Virus record (IMG/VR): IMGVR_UViG_3300028384_001500
Location: 172,653 to 236,652 of that record
Length of the DNA stretch: 64,000 nt
Origin: a virus
Strand: one strand, 5' to 3'
Part shown: positions 10,325-22,200 of the stretch, piece after piece
Layout: each line of letters starts with the position of its first letter
Numbering within the stretch: position 1 is the stretch's first letter
Program-made: the position numbers and the translations under genes
Notes under the pieces: generated by a model
What the model saw: the letters and a program-made list of their open reading frames with translations, nothing else
What the model was told of the DNA's origin: nothing
The model's database searches: none

Positions 10325-13300
10325 TTAACCACAATGATAAGTACACGCCAGTAGTTTAGACTTGAACCCAAGATTACTATCTACGTCTATCGTTGAAAAG
10401 TCAATTGATTCTGTTGCTTTTGCAACTGTAAAGTTTTTTAAACTATCACTATCTTGCTTCATTCCATGACCTTCCCTATTGCTGCTGCATATATAATCAC
10501 CAACCTCAATATTTCCATTTTCGTCTGTAACAAGTAACATTCCTTCACCGACAGCATTATAACAATGTAGACTGCCGGAAACAAATGAGTTATATTCATC
10601 CCAAAGCCCGGTATAAACTCCTACTACTGCTTTATCTTTTGCAGACGTTGTTGTTTCAAATTCTACCCAAGCGTTAGATATATCGTTTGGCGAGTTTGAT
10701 TTATGGACAACATTGCCGGTCGATTTTACAATACTACCTAGTTTATAATCTAAACTTCCGCTTAACTTTACACCCGGGTGATTTCCCGTGAAAGTTCCGT
10801 ATATGACTTCGCTGTGTATACTACCTACAAGTGTTCCATTCTGAGTAAAAGTAATCCAATAATTAGTCGTACCCATAGACTGATCAGCTGAGTCTATTCT
10901 CATTATTCTTTGGCCTGTTCCCATAATTGTATCGTTAGAGTCAATGTAAAACATTCCAACTTTATCACCTGATCCGTCTGTAGTATTGTATGCACTAGTA
11001 AATCTTGCAAAAGTATTACCGCTATCAGCAATGTATAACTCGTTTCCTCCTGCATCCAACGTAATGTCACCTGATACGTCTAAAGTATAATCACCAGTTA
11101 CAGCAGCTGTCACACCTGAGAGTTGAGGTATATTATATGCAAGTTTAGTTACACCTGCTGATTTAAAAGTTATATCTGCGCCCCCGGCATCCAACGTAAT
11201 GTCACCTGAAACATCTAGTGTAAGATTTCCTGTTGCATCAATTGAATCATTTGTCCCATCAACGTTAAAACCTAGATAATTATTACCTCCATCACCAAAG
11301 TAAATTTGACCGCCATCTGCATCTAAAGTAATATCGCCAGTACAATCTAGTGTAAAATTACCTGCAACATCCATTTCAGGAGTACTATCTAGATTAAATG
11401 TCATCCTAGTTGTGTTATTATTTTTAAGCACAACTTGAGGCACAACGTCTGTTGCATTTAAAATTATACCACTTCCTGTTATTGCGTACGCACCAGTTGT
11501 TTCTATTCCAACCGGGTCGACACCAGAACCTCCGATATTGTATGTGATTCTTGTATTTCCAGAATCTTTAAAATAAATTTGATCACCGCCGGCGTCTAGT
11601 GTAATATCTCCTGACGCGTCAATAATGTATGCGCCAACAACATCAACCTCTACAGCACCGGCGTTTGGAATATTATGTGTTAACTTTGTAATACCGCCTG
11701 ATTTAAAGACAATGTCAGTACCAGCAGCGTCCAATATAATATCTGTAGAAGCGTCTAGCGTCATATCTCCTGTTGAATATATTCCTAATGGGCTTGGAGA
11801 TATAATTCTAGGTGTTGAGTCTAATTCAAATGTTAACTCTGTCACTCCTGACCCATTAAATTTAATTTCATCACTACCTGCGTCAAAAGTTAATCCACCA
11901 CTCCCAGTCAATGCATAATTTCCAACAACATCTACTTCAACTGCACCTAGTTGAGGAATATTGTAAGTTAATTTTGTAGTACCGCTATCTTTAAAATAAA
12001 TCTGATCACCGGCTGCATCTAGCGTAATATCTCCAGAAGAGTCTAGAGTTATACTCCCGTCTGCAGACAAGCTCATATTACCTGATGTGCCATCATTATC
12101 GTAGGTTGACAGTGTTGTACTTCCGTTTGCAGCAACTTGAATTCTAAAATAATCGTTTGAATTGGTGTCGTCATAAATTGACATGGAAGTGTTATCCATG
12201 TCAAAAAGAAAATGATTGGTTCCGCCATCCTTAAAATCTATTTGACCGCCACCCGCATCGATGACGATGTCACCTCCGCAGTCAATAGTAAAGTTACCAT
12301 TAATATCTAATTCAGGTGTTGAATCTAGATTAAATGTAAATCGTGTATTGCCTTGACCGTCATCCATAGTTATCTGATCACCGTCTGCTGATAGAGCAAT
12401 ATCCCCGGAAGCATCTAAAGTGATATCACCAGTTGCATTTAAATCAATATATCCATCAATGTTTGCAATTAATCGAGCATTTGATGCAGCATTATCTACT
12501 GTCGTTAAAGTAACACCGCCGTTAGGTACAACCTGGATGTCAAAATAATCACCGGTGTCTGCATCGTCTCTCATTCTAAATCGACCGTTGTCTAAGTCAA
12601 AATTAAAAATTGTGTTATTACTATTATCAACAAAGTTTATGTCACCTGTTAAACTATCAAGTGTAATAGAACCATCGACTTCAAAAGTCAAGTCGCCACT
12701 GGTTCCGTCATTGTCATTTGTTGATATTGTACTGGCACCATTTGTGTCCACTTTAAATTTTAAATAGTCACTGCTAGTTACATCATCATAGATTGTTAGT
12801 TCTGTATTGTCCATGTCAAAAAGAAAGTGTGTAGAAGTACTATCTTTTATTGTTAAAGAACCTCCATCTGCGTTAAGAACCATTGTTCCTGATCCGTCAA
12901 TAGTAAAGTTACCTGTGACGTCTATTGTTGGAGTTGCATCTAAATTAAATCTAAATCTTTCATTGCCGGCGGCTTTAAAATAAATTTGATCCCCGTCAGC
13001 ATCTAGTATAATATCCCCTGCCACGTCAAGGGTTAACTGACCTGAAGCAACATCAATTTCAGCGTCGTCTGTAAAGTTAATATTCCCTTCAAGGTGCAAA
13101 TCTTGCCATGCAGCCGTTGTAGATCCTAAGTCATAGGTGTCGTCTGCACCAGGCAATATCCTACCTGTCACAGTTAAGTCGCTACCGTCAAACGTCAAAT
13201 TTGTTTCGGCATTCATCCCATCGGTACCAGTTGCAGTTACAATTCTGTTATTTGCACCATTACTCATGAAATCAGAGACGTCGACAGCAAATTGCATATC

Positions 13301-13936
13301 GTAAGGATCAGCATCTGTACCGTCTGAAGTGTCTGTCCAGTTAATCTCAATGCCAGTTCCTTCTCTAAATTTTACTTCTTTATTCTCTGTAATTGTTACT
13401 TCTGTACCAGCTCCGTCTTCTAAAACAAATCCTGAACCCATTGTATTTTCTGTTACAAAACCACTGTCATTGTTAAAACCTGATAAATTAATGCTCCCTT
13501 TAGTCAACTTTTTATGAACGTTGCTGTTATTGACTACAACAAAATGATCTCCATCACCATCAGTTGTTGATGTTGGTATTTCTGAAAGATCTAGCTGTAT
13601 ATATGGTGTTGATGTTGGTGTAGTAATATCCAACCCAGTCCCAACAGATACTTCTGTTACTGTTCCGACTGCCTCACCAGAAGATGCATCGATTGTAATT
13701 TGTCCATTAGAAGCAGATGTAATTGTTATGTTGTCACCGGCAACTAAATAAGACTTACCTTGGCGTGTGTGGTGTATTGAACCGCTTATAGTTGATGCGA
13801 ATTCGTCACTAGACAAACCTACTTGTAGTGTATTTGGAAAGATTACTTTATTAATATTACCTGCAGAATTAATCTCTTTAAACGATTGCGTTTTTTTAAT
13901 ATCGTCGACACTTTTCTTGCTAGTGTTTTTACCCAT
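10325..13936 (-). CDS. Repeat-rich tail fibre / receptor-binding protein
   Basis: A 1203-residue fibre-like protein. After an N-terminal part (about residues 1-100) containing a TRQGKSYLVAGDNITI-type segment, most of the chain is a degenerate repeat of about 35-50 residues built around SGDITLDAGGDQIYFKDSG and FNLDSTPEMDVAGNFTLD. This is the pattern of a long trimeric beta-structured shaft. The C-terminal 150 residues lose the repeat and include GEGMLLVTDENGNIEVGDYI, resembling head/chaperone-type C-terminal domains of phage fibres; I cannot say whether it is cleaved. The gene shares its first base with the stop of the 1412-residue gene. Host recognition is inferred. Confidence 0.75.
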   Translation of the reverse strand: MGKNTSKKSVDDIKKTQSFKEINSAGNINKVIFPNTLQVGLSSDEFASTISGSIHHTRQGKSYLVAGDNITITSASNGQITIDASSGEAVGTVTEVSVGTGLDITTPTSTPYIQLDLSEIPTSTTDGDGDHFVVVNNSNVHKKLTKGSINLSGFNNDSGFVTENTMGSGFVLEDGAGTEVTITENKEVKFREGTGIEINWTDTSDGTDADPYDMQFAVDVSDFMSNGANNRIVTATGTDGMNAETNLTFDGSDLTVTGRILPGADDTYDLGSTTAAWQDLHLEGNINFTDDAEIDVASGQLTLDVAGDIILDADGDQIYFKAAGNERFRFNLDATPTIDVTGNFTIDGSGTMVLNADGGSLTIKDSTSTHFLFDMDNTELTIYDDVTSSDYLKFKVDTNGASTISTNDNDGTSGDLTFEVDGSITLDSLTGDINFVDNSNNTIFNFDLDNGRFRMRDDADTGDYFDIQVVPNGGVTLTTVDNAASNARLIANIDGYIDLNATGDITLDASGDIALSADGDQITMDDGQGNTRFTFNLDSTPELDINGNFTIDCGGDIVIDAGGGQIDFKDGGTNHFLFDMDNTSMSIYDDTNSNDYFRIQVAANGSTTLSTYDNDGTSGNMSLSADGSITLDSSGDITLDAAGDQIYFKDSGTTKLTYNIPQLGAVEVDVVGNYALTGSGGLTFDAGSDEIKFNGSGVTELTFELDSTPRIISPSPLGIYSTGDMTLDASTDIILDAAGTDIVFKSGGITKLTHNIPNAGAVEVDVVGAYIIDASGDITLDAGGDQIYFKDSGNTRITYNIGGSGVDPVGIETTGAYAITGSGIILNATDVVPQVVLKNNNTTRMTFNLDSTPEMDVAGNFTLDCTGDITLDADGGQIYFGDGGNNYLGFNVDGTNDSIDATGNLTLDVSGDITLDAGGADITFKSAGVTKLAYNIPQLSGVTAAVTGDYTLDVSGDITLDAGGNELYIADSGNTFARFTSAYNTTDGSGDKVGMFYIDSNDTIMGTGQRIMRIDSADQSMGTTNYWITFTQNGTLVGSIHSEVIYGTFTGNHPGVKLSGSLDYKLGSIVKSTGNVVHKSNSPNDISNAWVEFETTTSAKDKAVVGVYTGLWDEYNSFVSGSLHCYNAVGEGMLLVTDENGNIEVGDYICSSNREGHGMKQDSDSLKNFTVAKATESIDFSTIDVDSNLGFKSKLLACTYHCG

Positions 13937-16900
13937 TATACAACCTCGACAGTTTCTGTTCCATACGTTCTGTTTCTTGCAGTATTATCATCAAAGAAAG
14001 GCAAAGAAGACGTTGCAAATAAGCTTAAATTAGAGCTTTGAAATAACTCCTCCGAGGTGCCGTCAATATCGCCTGCTTTAATTAAACTAAACTTTCTAAA
14101 GTTTAAATTTTCTTCATCGTAATCATCTTCAACAAATTTAATTCTTACAGCAGCTTCTGTAATAGTTTGGTTGCCCCTTTCAATTACTCTTTTAAATTTA
14201 CCATCTAAACCTTGACGTAGATTATCAATGTAAAAACCGTAGTGTTTTTTATTAAAATAATACTTTGGTCTACCACCTAAATTTTTAATTCCGGTGCCAG
14301 GTAGCATTAAAGTTGTTGCTAAAGTTTGAGCCACACCATAAGCGTTTAGATTACCACTTCCGTTATCTGTTAAATTTTTCTGGAATTTTGTATCAGCATC
14401 GCTAAACTGCCTATCCGGATCCACAAAACTTTCAAATCTATTAATTTGTGGTAAAAGTAAGTTTTTTCCAAAGTCATTATTAAATCGACTAGTTAATGTT
14501 GAATTTGTAGTAAACTGTGTAATACTTAATACATTACCTGGGTATATAAAAGCAGGTATTGGTAAAGCGTCACTATAGGGCTTAGCTTTGATTCTTTGTA
14601 TTGGGTTTATTCCTATAACATAATTAGCATGAGTAGTATTTAATAGGTTATCATCAAAAAAAGCTATATTTCTACCTATAACATAAGATACATTATTGTC
14701 AGTATCAAGTGTAGAAAAAGAAAATTGATCAGAAAAACTACCAGTTAACTCACCCCTTGTTTCAATCTGCCACTGATCGATCACCGGTTCACTTCCAATA
14801 ACCTCATGCACTACATTTGATGTAAGGTTTTGATTCAGACCTTCGTGGAATTCTTTACCGTCTTTTACTTGCGAACCAAACAATTCTATATTTGTTATTC
14901 CTTTTAAAGTCATACTAAATTCATCAAACTCATCGTCACCCGAACCAATCCCGGCATCGGATTTCCTAGGTAGCGGATATTGCCAGCCAATAATTAATTC
15001 ATCTTCAGGAAATATTAAATAAGGTGAAGTTCGATCAAAAGAATTTAAACCTGCTATTTTTAAAGTTTTTGTCAACTCTGTTGTCAATCCGTCTGCTATA
15101 TTAATTTCTTTTGTTTCTAATAATGTCAAATTAGGATTAAATGCTGAACTAATATTTCTACTCAAACTATTAACTGTTATTGGTGTTCTTCCTCCTGCAG
15201 AATCTAATATTACCGTGTAATCTGTTCCACTTTTACCTATGTCAAATGTAGAAAAAACATCTTGGGATATAATGGGGCTTCGACATGGAAATTCCATGGT
15301 TAGTTGATTTATTTCTAAATTATTAGTGCTTGACGTTATTGTTAAAAGTTTAGCGTCCCTTGTTAATGCGTTAATAATATTTGACCCAAAAGGAGCATCG
15401 ATAAATGTGTAATTAGTACTATCATTAAAAACATTAATAAATGCACCCGGTTCTTCACTACCAGAGCGATAAACAGTAAACTGTCCGTAAGAAATTAGCT
15501 CTCTATTTGTTAAGACATTATCATTAAACGTATCTGGCGTACCTGAGTCTCTGTCAACAATATACCTATTACTAGGTATAGACAAATTTGATTTATAATT
15601 CTGAACTGTTGCCGATCCTACTTGATTAATGTATTGAACATTATTAGTAAATTCAACGCTATCTTTAAAGTTTCTTAACATGAAAAAAGTTGGAATATAT
15701 ATTTCTGTATTTTCTATATTAAATATTCCGTAATTTGATCCAGACCATTTTACTCCTTCCAGAGAGTAGTACTGTGAAGATGGAGATCCGTCTTCAATAT
15801 CAGAGAATTGCATTGATGCGTCAAACGATACTTTAATTTTTTCAAGCAAAAACGGCTTTGTAATTCCTATTTCTTTTGCTTTGATTGTTTGCCCTGATCC
15901 TGTTTGTGGTGCAAATTTAACATGTGAAGGAAAACCAAAAGTGTTTGTAGGCCTAACTCCTGAAGCAACAAAAAAGTCGCCATTGTAAGTAAAATCAGGA
16001 TATCTTATCGGTGTACTTAAAGATGTTGTTTGTGATTCGCCTATTAAGTTAAGTGATCCAAAACCTATAGAAGAGGACTCAATTAAATCAGTTAAATCTT
16101 GATCGTATCTTCTGAATCCTTGTAAAGCCCCATATTCCCATTTATTTTCTGTAAAATTATAGTAACACATCATATTTTGATAAGAAAAATTATTGTTTAT
16201 TGGGGGTGGGTAGATTAAACCAATTTGTGTTTCTTCGCTAGCAGATAACGTAAGTTTAAATTTGGTCTTGCTTAATAAACTACTGTTAAACCCAGGTAAA
16301 GTATCTTCTTTTGTTCCGACTGTATAAAAACCGTCATTTCTAAAATCTGTTACGCTTTCTTCATTAAACGGTGACGCTGTTTGATCGCTAAAAGAAAGGA
16401 TTTTACTATCTGATATATTTGATATAGATGATCCTGACGAAACTAAACTTCCAATATAGTTGGGTGTGGCGATTGATTGTGTCAAATGATAGTTTGTTGC
16501 GTGATCATTCACCCCCAAGTGAGGATAAGTAACTTGCTCTTCCCTAGAAATAATATTAACATGACCAATAGCCCAAACTGCGATATTGTCATCACTAATA
16601 GATGACTGGATAAAACGTAAATAAAACGGCTCTCTTAAGCCGGCTTTTGAAAAGTCCTGTATGTCTAATTTAATATTTAACACTGGCTTTTTTTGTTGCC
16701 CAGAAGTATTTTGTTGTTCGCCTGTTATCCCGTTAAAAAAAGTAAATATAGGTGTCGGTTGAAGCACACCCGAGTCTAAGTTAATATAATCACTATAAGT
16801 CGTCCCTAGATTATTAGCTGTAATATCAATATCATAATCCCAGTTAGTCCCGTCAATACTTGCCTGTATTTTAAAAGTATCAGTAATCTGACCTTGTCCT

Positions 16901-18174
16901 AAATTAAGTTTAAAATTTGCCAATGCGCCTGTGTTATTATATGGTCCTTGAAGCAGTGAAAATACTAATGTAGGATTTGCTATCTTATTTTTTGTTTTTA
17001 ACCACCTACCGTCAGAGTCACCAGCTCCCCCTAAAACAACAGCACCTGTTGTCAACTCTAAATCAGATGCTGGGTCAAATTCTTTCTTAACTAGTACATC
17101 TGAAGTCGACACTTCCCACAAGCTTGAATTAACTTGGCGAGAAAAAACATTATCTTCTTCAATAGTAAAGTCGTCCTTAATTGCGTTCCCAAATTTAATC
17201 GTCTTAGTATCGTCAAAGACAATATTAGATAATATACCAGTATTATCTTTTCTATTCATTCTGTGAACTGTGGGGTACGCTCCTGTTTTATTATCTAGGT
17301 CCTTAATAATAGTTCGAACTGGGTTATTAATTCTTCCTGATTTTATGACTGTTAACTGGACTTTATCTTTTGTACCTAAGTATATTGACTGGATTTCATT
17401 TGCTGTCAACTCTTTTGAAAATACAGAAAACTCTGCCATATATCCGTCAGCTTCTGCATTTCCATCCTTATCAGCGCCTATAAAAAACTTATCAGAAACA
17501 GATTCTAAAGATGTGTAAGATCCTGCTCCTGATCTAGCAGGTGAAGAAAGTTCAACACCATTAACATAGACAGTCATTCCATTTCTGCCGCTTGAACCAT
17601 CGTATGTAAAAGCGTAATGATCCCATTCGTCATTAATGTCGTCAATATTAAAAGATACTGCACAGTCTGGGTGGTATGCTGAATACGTTTCAGTACCTCC
17701 AGAAGAAGCATCTGTCAATTGAAATTCAATGTACCCGCTTGAGCTTATTTTTCCTCGATACTCACTTTTAGCAGCTGTGTCATCGCCTTTTTCAAAAAAT
17801 ACTTCTTGGGTTGCTGACTCATATGTGCTATCTCTATTATACCAAAAACTTATACTAAACGGGCTATCATTTGAACCGTCTCCAAAAGAAGTAGGGTTTG
17901 TTGTACTATTATATGATATCAATGCGTTTAAGTTTTCGCTATCATCAAATCTTGCAACATTATATTGTATACTTCCTATTGTTTGGAGTTCTGATGTGAC
18001 GGATCCTTCGTATTCTATAGTACTTATATCTGAGGAATAAACTGATCGATCGCTAGGAGATTCTGCAAAGTCCACCCAAAGCTTAAGATAACTTCTTAAA
18101 TCATACTCGTACCCGCTGATGGTGTACGCTCCTAAAAGATCATATTTTGATGTCATCGTCTTCTTAACTGGCAT
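13936..18174 (-). CDS. Large tail protein with N-terminal LamG-like domain
   Basis: A 1412-residue protein. Residues about 95-265 show a concanavalin/LamG-type jelly roll: FSISFWYNRDS, then DEWDHYAFTYDGSSGRNGMT, VYVNGVELSSP, KFFIGADKDG and MAEFSVFSKELTANEIQSIY. This fold often binds carbohydrate. The remainder is beta-rich with no assigned domain. It overlaps the upstream 368-residue gene and downstream fibre gene by one base each, so the three are translationally coupled. Likely a baseplate-attached fibre or host-surface-binding protein. A second LamG-like protein lies at 19290..22805. Confidence 0.65.
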   Translation of the reverse strand: MPVKKTMTSKYDLLGAYTISGYEYDLRSYLKLWVDFAESPSDRSVYSSDISTIEYEGSVTSELQTIGSIQYNVARFDDSENLNALISYNSTTNPTSFGDGSNDSPFSISFWYNRDSTYESATQEVFFEKGDDTAAKSEYRGKISSSGYIEFQLTDASSGGTETYSAYHPDCAVSFNIDDINDEWDHYAFTYDGSSGRNGMTVYVNGVELSSPARSGAGSYTSLESVSDKFFIGADKDGNAEADGYMAEFSVFSKELTANEIQSIYLGTKDKVQLTVIKSGRINNPVRTIIKDLDNKTGAYPTVHRMNRKDNTGILSNIVFDDTKTIKFGNAIKDDFTIEEDNVFSRQVNSSLWEVSTSDVLVKKEFDPASDLELTTGAVVLGGAGDSDGRWLKTKNKIANPTLVFSLLQGPYNNTGALANFKLNLGQGQITDTFKIQASIDGTNWDYDIDITANNLGTTYSDYINLDSGVLQPTPIFTFFNGITGEQQNTSGQQKKPVLNIKLDIQDFSKAGLREPFYLRFIQSSISDDNIAVWAIGHVNIISREEQVTYPHLGVNDHATNYHLTQSIATPNYIGSLVSSGSSISNISDSKILSFSDQTASPFNEESVTDFRNDGFYTVGTKEDTLPGFNSSLLSKTKFKLTLSASEETQIGLIYPPPINNNFSYQNMMCYYNFTENKWEYGALQGFRRYDQDLTDLIESSSIGFGSLNLIGESQTTSLSTPIRYPDFTYNGDFFVASGVRPTNTFGFPSHVKFAPQTGSGQTIKAKEIGITKPFLLEKIKVSFDASMQFSDIEDGSPSSQYYSLEGVKWSGSNYGIFNIENTEIYIPTFFMLRNFKDSVEFTNNVQYINQVGSATVQNYKSNLSIPSNRYIVDRDSGTPDTFNDNVLTNRELISYGQFTVYRSGSEEPGAFINVFNDSTNYTFIDAPFGSNIINALTRDAKLLTITSSTNNLEINQLTMEFPCRSPIISQDVFSTFDIGKSGTDYTVILDSAGGRTPITVNSLSRNISSAFNPNLTLLETKEINIADGLTTELTKTLKIAGLNSFDRTSPYLIFPEDELIIGWQYPLPRKSDAGIGSGDDEFDEFSMTLKGITNIELFGSQVKDGKEFHEGLNQNLTSNVVHEVIGSEPVIDQWQIETRGELTGSFSDQFSFSTLDTDNNVSYVIGRNIAFFDDNLLNTTHANYVIGINPIQRIKAKPYSDALPIPAFIYPGNVLSITQFTTNSTLTSRFNNDFGKNLLLPQINRFESFVDPDRQFSDADTKFQKNLTDNGSGNLNAYGVAQTLATTLMLPGTGIKNLGGRPKYYFNKKHYGFYIDNLRQGLDGKFKRVIERGNQTITEAAVRIKFVEDDYDEENLNFRKFSLIKAGDIDGTSEELFQSSNLSLFATSSLPFFDDNTARNRTYGTETVEVV

Positions 18175-19280
18175 TACTTTTTTAAACCTCCAAATGCAAT
18201 AGAGTCTGTACCTAATGCATTACTTTCACCAAATATTAATCCGTTTGTTGCAGATTTAAATCTTGTACCAACTTCGCTTATTCTATTTCTAGAACTAGAT
18301 AAAAAATTTGTTATTAAATTATTCTGAAATGAATAGCTTCCTGATAAATAGTCTTGTGAATCATCAAACGGCGACAATAAATATTGACTGTCTAAGTCAA
18401 CAAAACCTGGAAGAGCAAATTTATACCCCGATGATCCAGTAACGCCGACCCTAGGAAATTCATGACCACCAAACTCAACTTCTTGTGAGTCTAAAAAAAC
18501 TTCATTAGACACTTTATCGACTTCAAATTTGTTAGAAATTGTAATTCCACCTTTTTTATTGGCTTCAATTCCGCCTCCTTGATAACTTCCACGACATCCG
18601 TAGACTCCAATGTCAGAAATTGCTGTGTTTGTTAAAGATGCACGAACTTCAAACACATCAATTGCGCCGTCGCTGGCGGGAGAAGAAGGGTCAGAATAAT
18701 GCTCTAGATTCCTAATATCGTCATGAACAAAAGGATAGGCAAAAACAGAGGATTTACCCATTAAATCTTTTGGAATTAACTTTCCAAAGTCTGCAAACGG
18801 TATAAACTCAAAGCTTTCATTGACTGTTTTGTAATTTTCTCCCATCCCAAAATTATTAAAAGACGCGTAATGATTAATTCTATCCCCAAAAGATTCCTCA
18901 AAAAAACCTTCCGGAGAAATTCTGATCATAGGTCTTACGTTTGTTGCACCACCAAAATGAATAAAATCCTTGATATTTTTACCAGATCTAAATCCATTAA
19001 AAACTGCGTTGTTGATTTCATCTTCAGTTGCGTCGCCATTTCCAAAAAGAGTTACACTATTAAATCTTACACCACCAACTAGATCTGTTGTTTCGTATTC
19101 TTTGGGTTCTAAAAGAGACTTAGATAAAAAAGTCCCAATTCTTCTAGTTGCGTCTGTGATAGCGACTGACGGTATACTTGAAGTTATGTAGCCTCTCTGA
19201 CTTAAGCTGCCCGTCATGTATTCTAGCATTTTTCTAGGAGCTGAACCTCCTTGATCAATAAAAGTGTTTGATATTGCCAT
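18174..19280 (-). CDS. Putative tail structural protein (368 aa)
   Basis: A 368-residue protein in the tail operon without a recognised family. It is Gly/Ser/Phe-rich with mixed beta character, and includes GCRGSYQGGGIEANKKGG and a C-terminal segment (FLSSSRNRISEVGTRFKSAT) that may be helical. No signal peptide or membrane helix is seen. It starts 9 bases after the 1171-residue LamG-like gene and overlaps the next gene by one base. Being flanked on both sides by LamG-containing proteins suggests it belongs to the same fibre or baseplate substructure. Function is otherwise unknown. Confidence 0.55.
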   Translation of the reverse strand: MAISNTFIDQGGSAPRKMLEYMTGSLSQRGYITSSIPSVAITDATRRIGTFLSKSLLEPKEYETTDLVGGVRFNSVTLFGNGDATEDEINNAVFNGFRSGKNIKDFIHFGGATNVRPMIRISPEGFFEESFGDRINHYASFNNFGMGENYKTVNESFEFIPFADFGKLIPKDLMGKSSVFAYPFVHDDIRNLEHYSDPSSPASDGAIDVFEVRASLTNTAISDIGVYGCRGSYQGGGIEANKKGGITISNKFEVDKVSNEVFLDSQEVEFGGHEFPRVGVTGSSGYKFALPGFVDLDSQYLLSPFDDSQDYLSGSYSFQNNLITNFLSSSRNRISEVGTRFKSATNGLIFGESNALGTDSIAFGGLKK

Positions 19281-19289
19281 TTTATTTTC

Positions 19290-22200
19290 CTAGTATTTTT
19301 TTCCTCTACCTACAAACTGAGATAAAAATATGTTTCCTCTGCTTCCGTCTCTTTGATTTGCTTTCATGTATATTTCGTCATATAAGTATTTAAATCTATT
19401 TCTTTCTAAGATATGAGATTCATATATAAAGTTTATTCCTAGAAAATTTGTTGTTCTTGGAACTAAAGAAAAAACAACGTCTGTAAAAGAATTGTCAATC
19501 CACTTAAAAAGATCTCTATACTTTTGCAAGTCCATGACTTCTATAACATTATTAAAATATACCTCTCTTAAATGTCTTAAATCTCCGTAAGATTCACCAA
19601 ACAAAATGTTTGGGCTTCCTAAAGCGTCGTCGAGTGCACTAAAGTCATTAAACATTTTTAAAGCGTTTGCATTAAAACCTTTCATCACAGACATGTCTAG
19701 CGAAAGCCTATTGTCGTCAACTGATTCTTCTGAAGGTAATACTTCGTGGACAGGTGCTATTGTTGAAAAATAACCTTGCTCCAAATTGCTAGCATCTTGA
19801 AAAGACCTTACACGAACCTTGTCACGAGAGTAGTTTAAGTCAAAATTATCACTAAGAGATTCAAAATCAACGCGTACATTTTTCATAACATTCTGAGACG
19901 TAGGAAAATTGCTCCCTTCAAGATGTAATTCATTTTGTGAAAAATCAAAGAGTCTAATATTGCCGTTTGAGTCTGATTCTTGTGTTGCTTGTTTTGCGTC
20001 TGTTCTTAAAATAACTCTTTCAAAAGAACCGGTTATTTCATCAACAAAACTATGATTAACAGATGGATTTTTAACGCCATAACTATCGTAGTTTTTAGCC
20101 CTATTAAGATACTCCTCGTAAGTTGTATTTTTAGAGAAAAATCTAGCATTTGCCAACATACCACTAAAATTAGTAATTTTTGCATCATCTGGTACATTTG
20201 ATGTATTTCCGTTTAAGAAAGTATTAGCAGCGCCACCTTGAAAAGATTGACTTCCTATAACAATAAAACTTCCAGAAGCATTAAATGTACTATTTTGCAC
20301 TGAGAAAAAGTCACCTGCAATATTGTCATAATGGACAAATGAAGATGTGGCATAATTTTCGACCAGATCTCCGTTAACTTGTTTTGCTGCCCTTAAAAAC
20401 AACTCATATTTTCTATAAGCACCCTCAATTTCATACCCAGCTTTTCTTCCAAAAGAAACATACCAGGTATCACGATCGTAAATGTTTAATCCTGTTAAAT
20501 AAAGCCTAGTAGTTTCCATTCCACTAAGTGGTTGTTCTCTTAAATACAAAGAAACGTTTGTGTCATCAGCAACTAAATTTGATAAGACTGCTTCTTTATT
20601 TGTAGGTAATGTACTACCTGTTATGTGCATTCTTACCAAGCTTTGTTTTTCGTCTCTATATCCATCTTCAAATCTATAAAGCGCTTCATATGTAAAACTG
20701 CCGGATGTAAAAAGTCCGTCAGAAGCATCGTTGCTAATTCCATGAGGTTTATATAGGCTTTTTTGAACAAACGTACCAGCAGCCGGTGGTGATCCCGCTT
20801 GAATTCTCGATCCGGATAAAAAACCAGACTTAAGTCTAGGTATGGCACTATCTGTCGGGTACCCTTGCGCGTCTACCCCTGTTGTTGTTTTACCGTAAGA
20901 GCTAGAAAAATTTAAAAATCGATAAACATCTTTTTTTAGAATTCTTGACGCGTCTAATGATTTTTGCTTTGACCCACCATACTCTCTAAAGGTCAGTATA
21001 TTGTCTGGTTCAATCCCAGCGTTTCGAAATGCACTTTTAATCGATCTAACAGTACCTTTGTGAAGCTTCATTTTGGGTGCTTCTGAAAGTATTCTTCTCC
21101 AAATAAGATTCTGTATTTCATTTAAGGATCGTGCTGATTTTGCTTTAGAATCTGCTAAGTCAATGCCTAGAAGTAATTGACTTATATCACCCGTAGAAAA
21201 CATGTAAGGTAATGTTGTATTTGTTATTTTTGCTTTTTCTTTAAGAAAAACGTCAGGTGTCGTATCATATTCGTCATACTCAGTTGCCTGATATGAAGTA
21301 ATTCCATCAATCATTAATTTGAGCTCATCAAAGAATTTTGCATATGTTAAAAGCAATTTAATTAGCATTTGAGAGTCAGGTAGATCACTTACACCCGACC
21401 CGGGACTATTTTTACTTAAAGCATTAAACCCAGTGCCAAGCTTATCAAATTCCTCGCTAAATTCTCTAAAATTAGTACCTTCTTGAAAATAGTGCTTTGG
21501 TATTAAATTAGTAATTAAGTTAGGATTGTACTCATCATAAAGTGAAGCAGTTGTCAAAAGATCAGTATTTAAGTCAATTGATGGTTGAAATGTTGGAAAA
21601 AGAACTGGGTTTCTATTAATATTTTCTGACAATACCGGTACATCAGATGATGTAAGCCGATTGCTGACTTCGAAGTTAACAATTCTTTCATGTAAAGAAT
21701 TGCCAGATGAATCCAACACTATGTCATTACCTCCATAACTTCCATAGGGTTCATTGAATCTATAGTAAAGCTTTAAAGTTGGGTCGCCCTCATGCGGGTA
21801 ATAACTTCTATACTTTCTTTTTTTAATTGTTTTTATAGTGTCAACAGAGTGAAAATATCTAAAATCATCAATCGAACCAGATAGTGTCTCTTGTGGTGTA
21901 AAAACTAAACCGTTCATTCTCGCTGCAACGCCTGTTCCAATTTTAAAGTCTGAAGCTTCATAGTTTAAAGTATTGAATAGTTTTGCATTACTTGATGATA
22001 GCACTGTGTCGTTTATTAAAAGCTTTGCCCTTTGATCACCTAGCCGGTCGTAAAAAGCAGTTACATGATTAAACTCATTTTTTGACAATGCTCCGGTTAC
22101 AAATAAGTAGTTTGACCCAGATGAAATTCCAAAATTAATATTGCATTCTGATGTATCAGAAGATGCTGATATTGCTAACGTAAAGTTATTTGAAAGGCTG

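Noticed and set aside
10325-13936. Repeat-rich fibre gene considered as a CRISPR-like or tandem DNA repeat
   Set aside because: The repetition is at protein level with diverged codons and a continuous reading frame; there are no fixed direct repeats with unique spacers.
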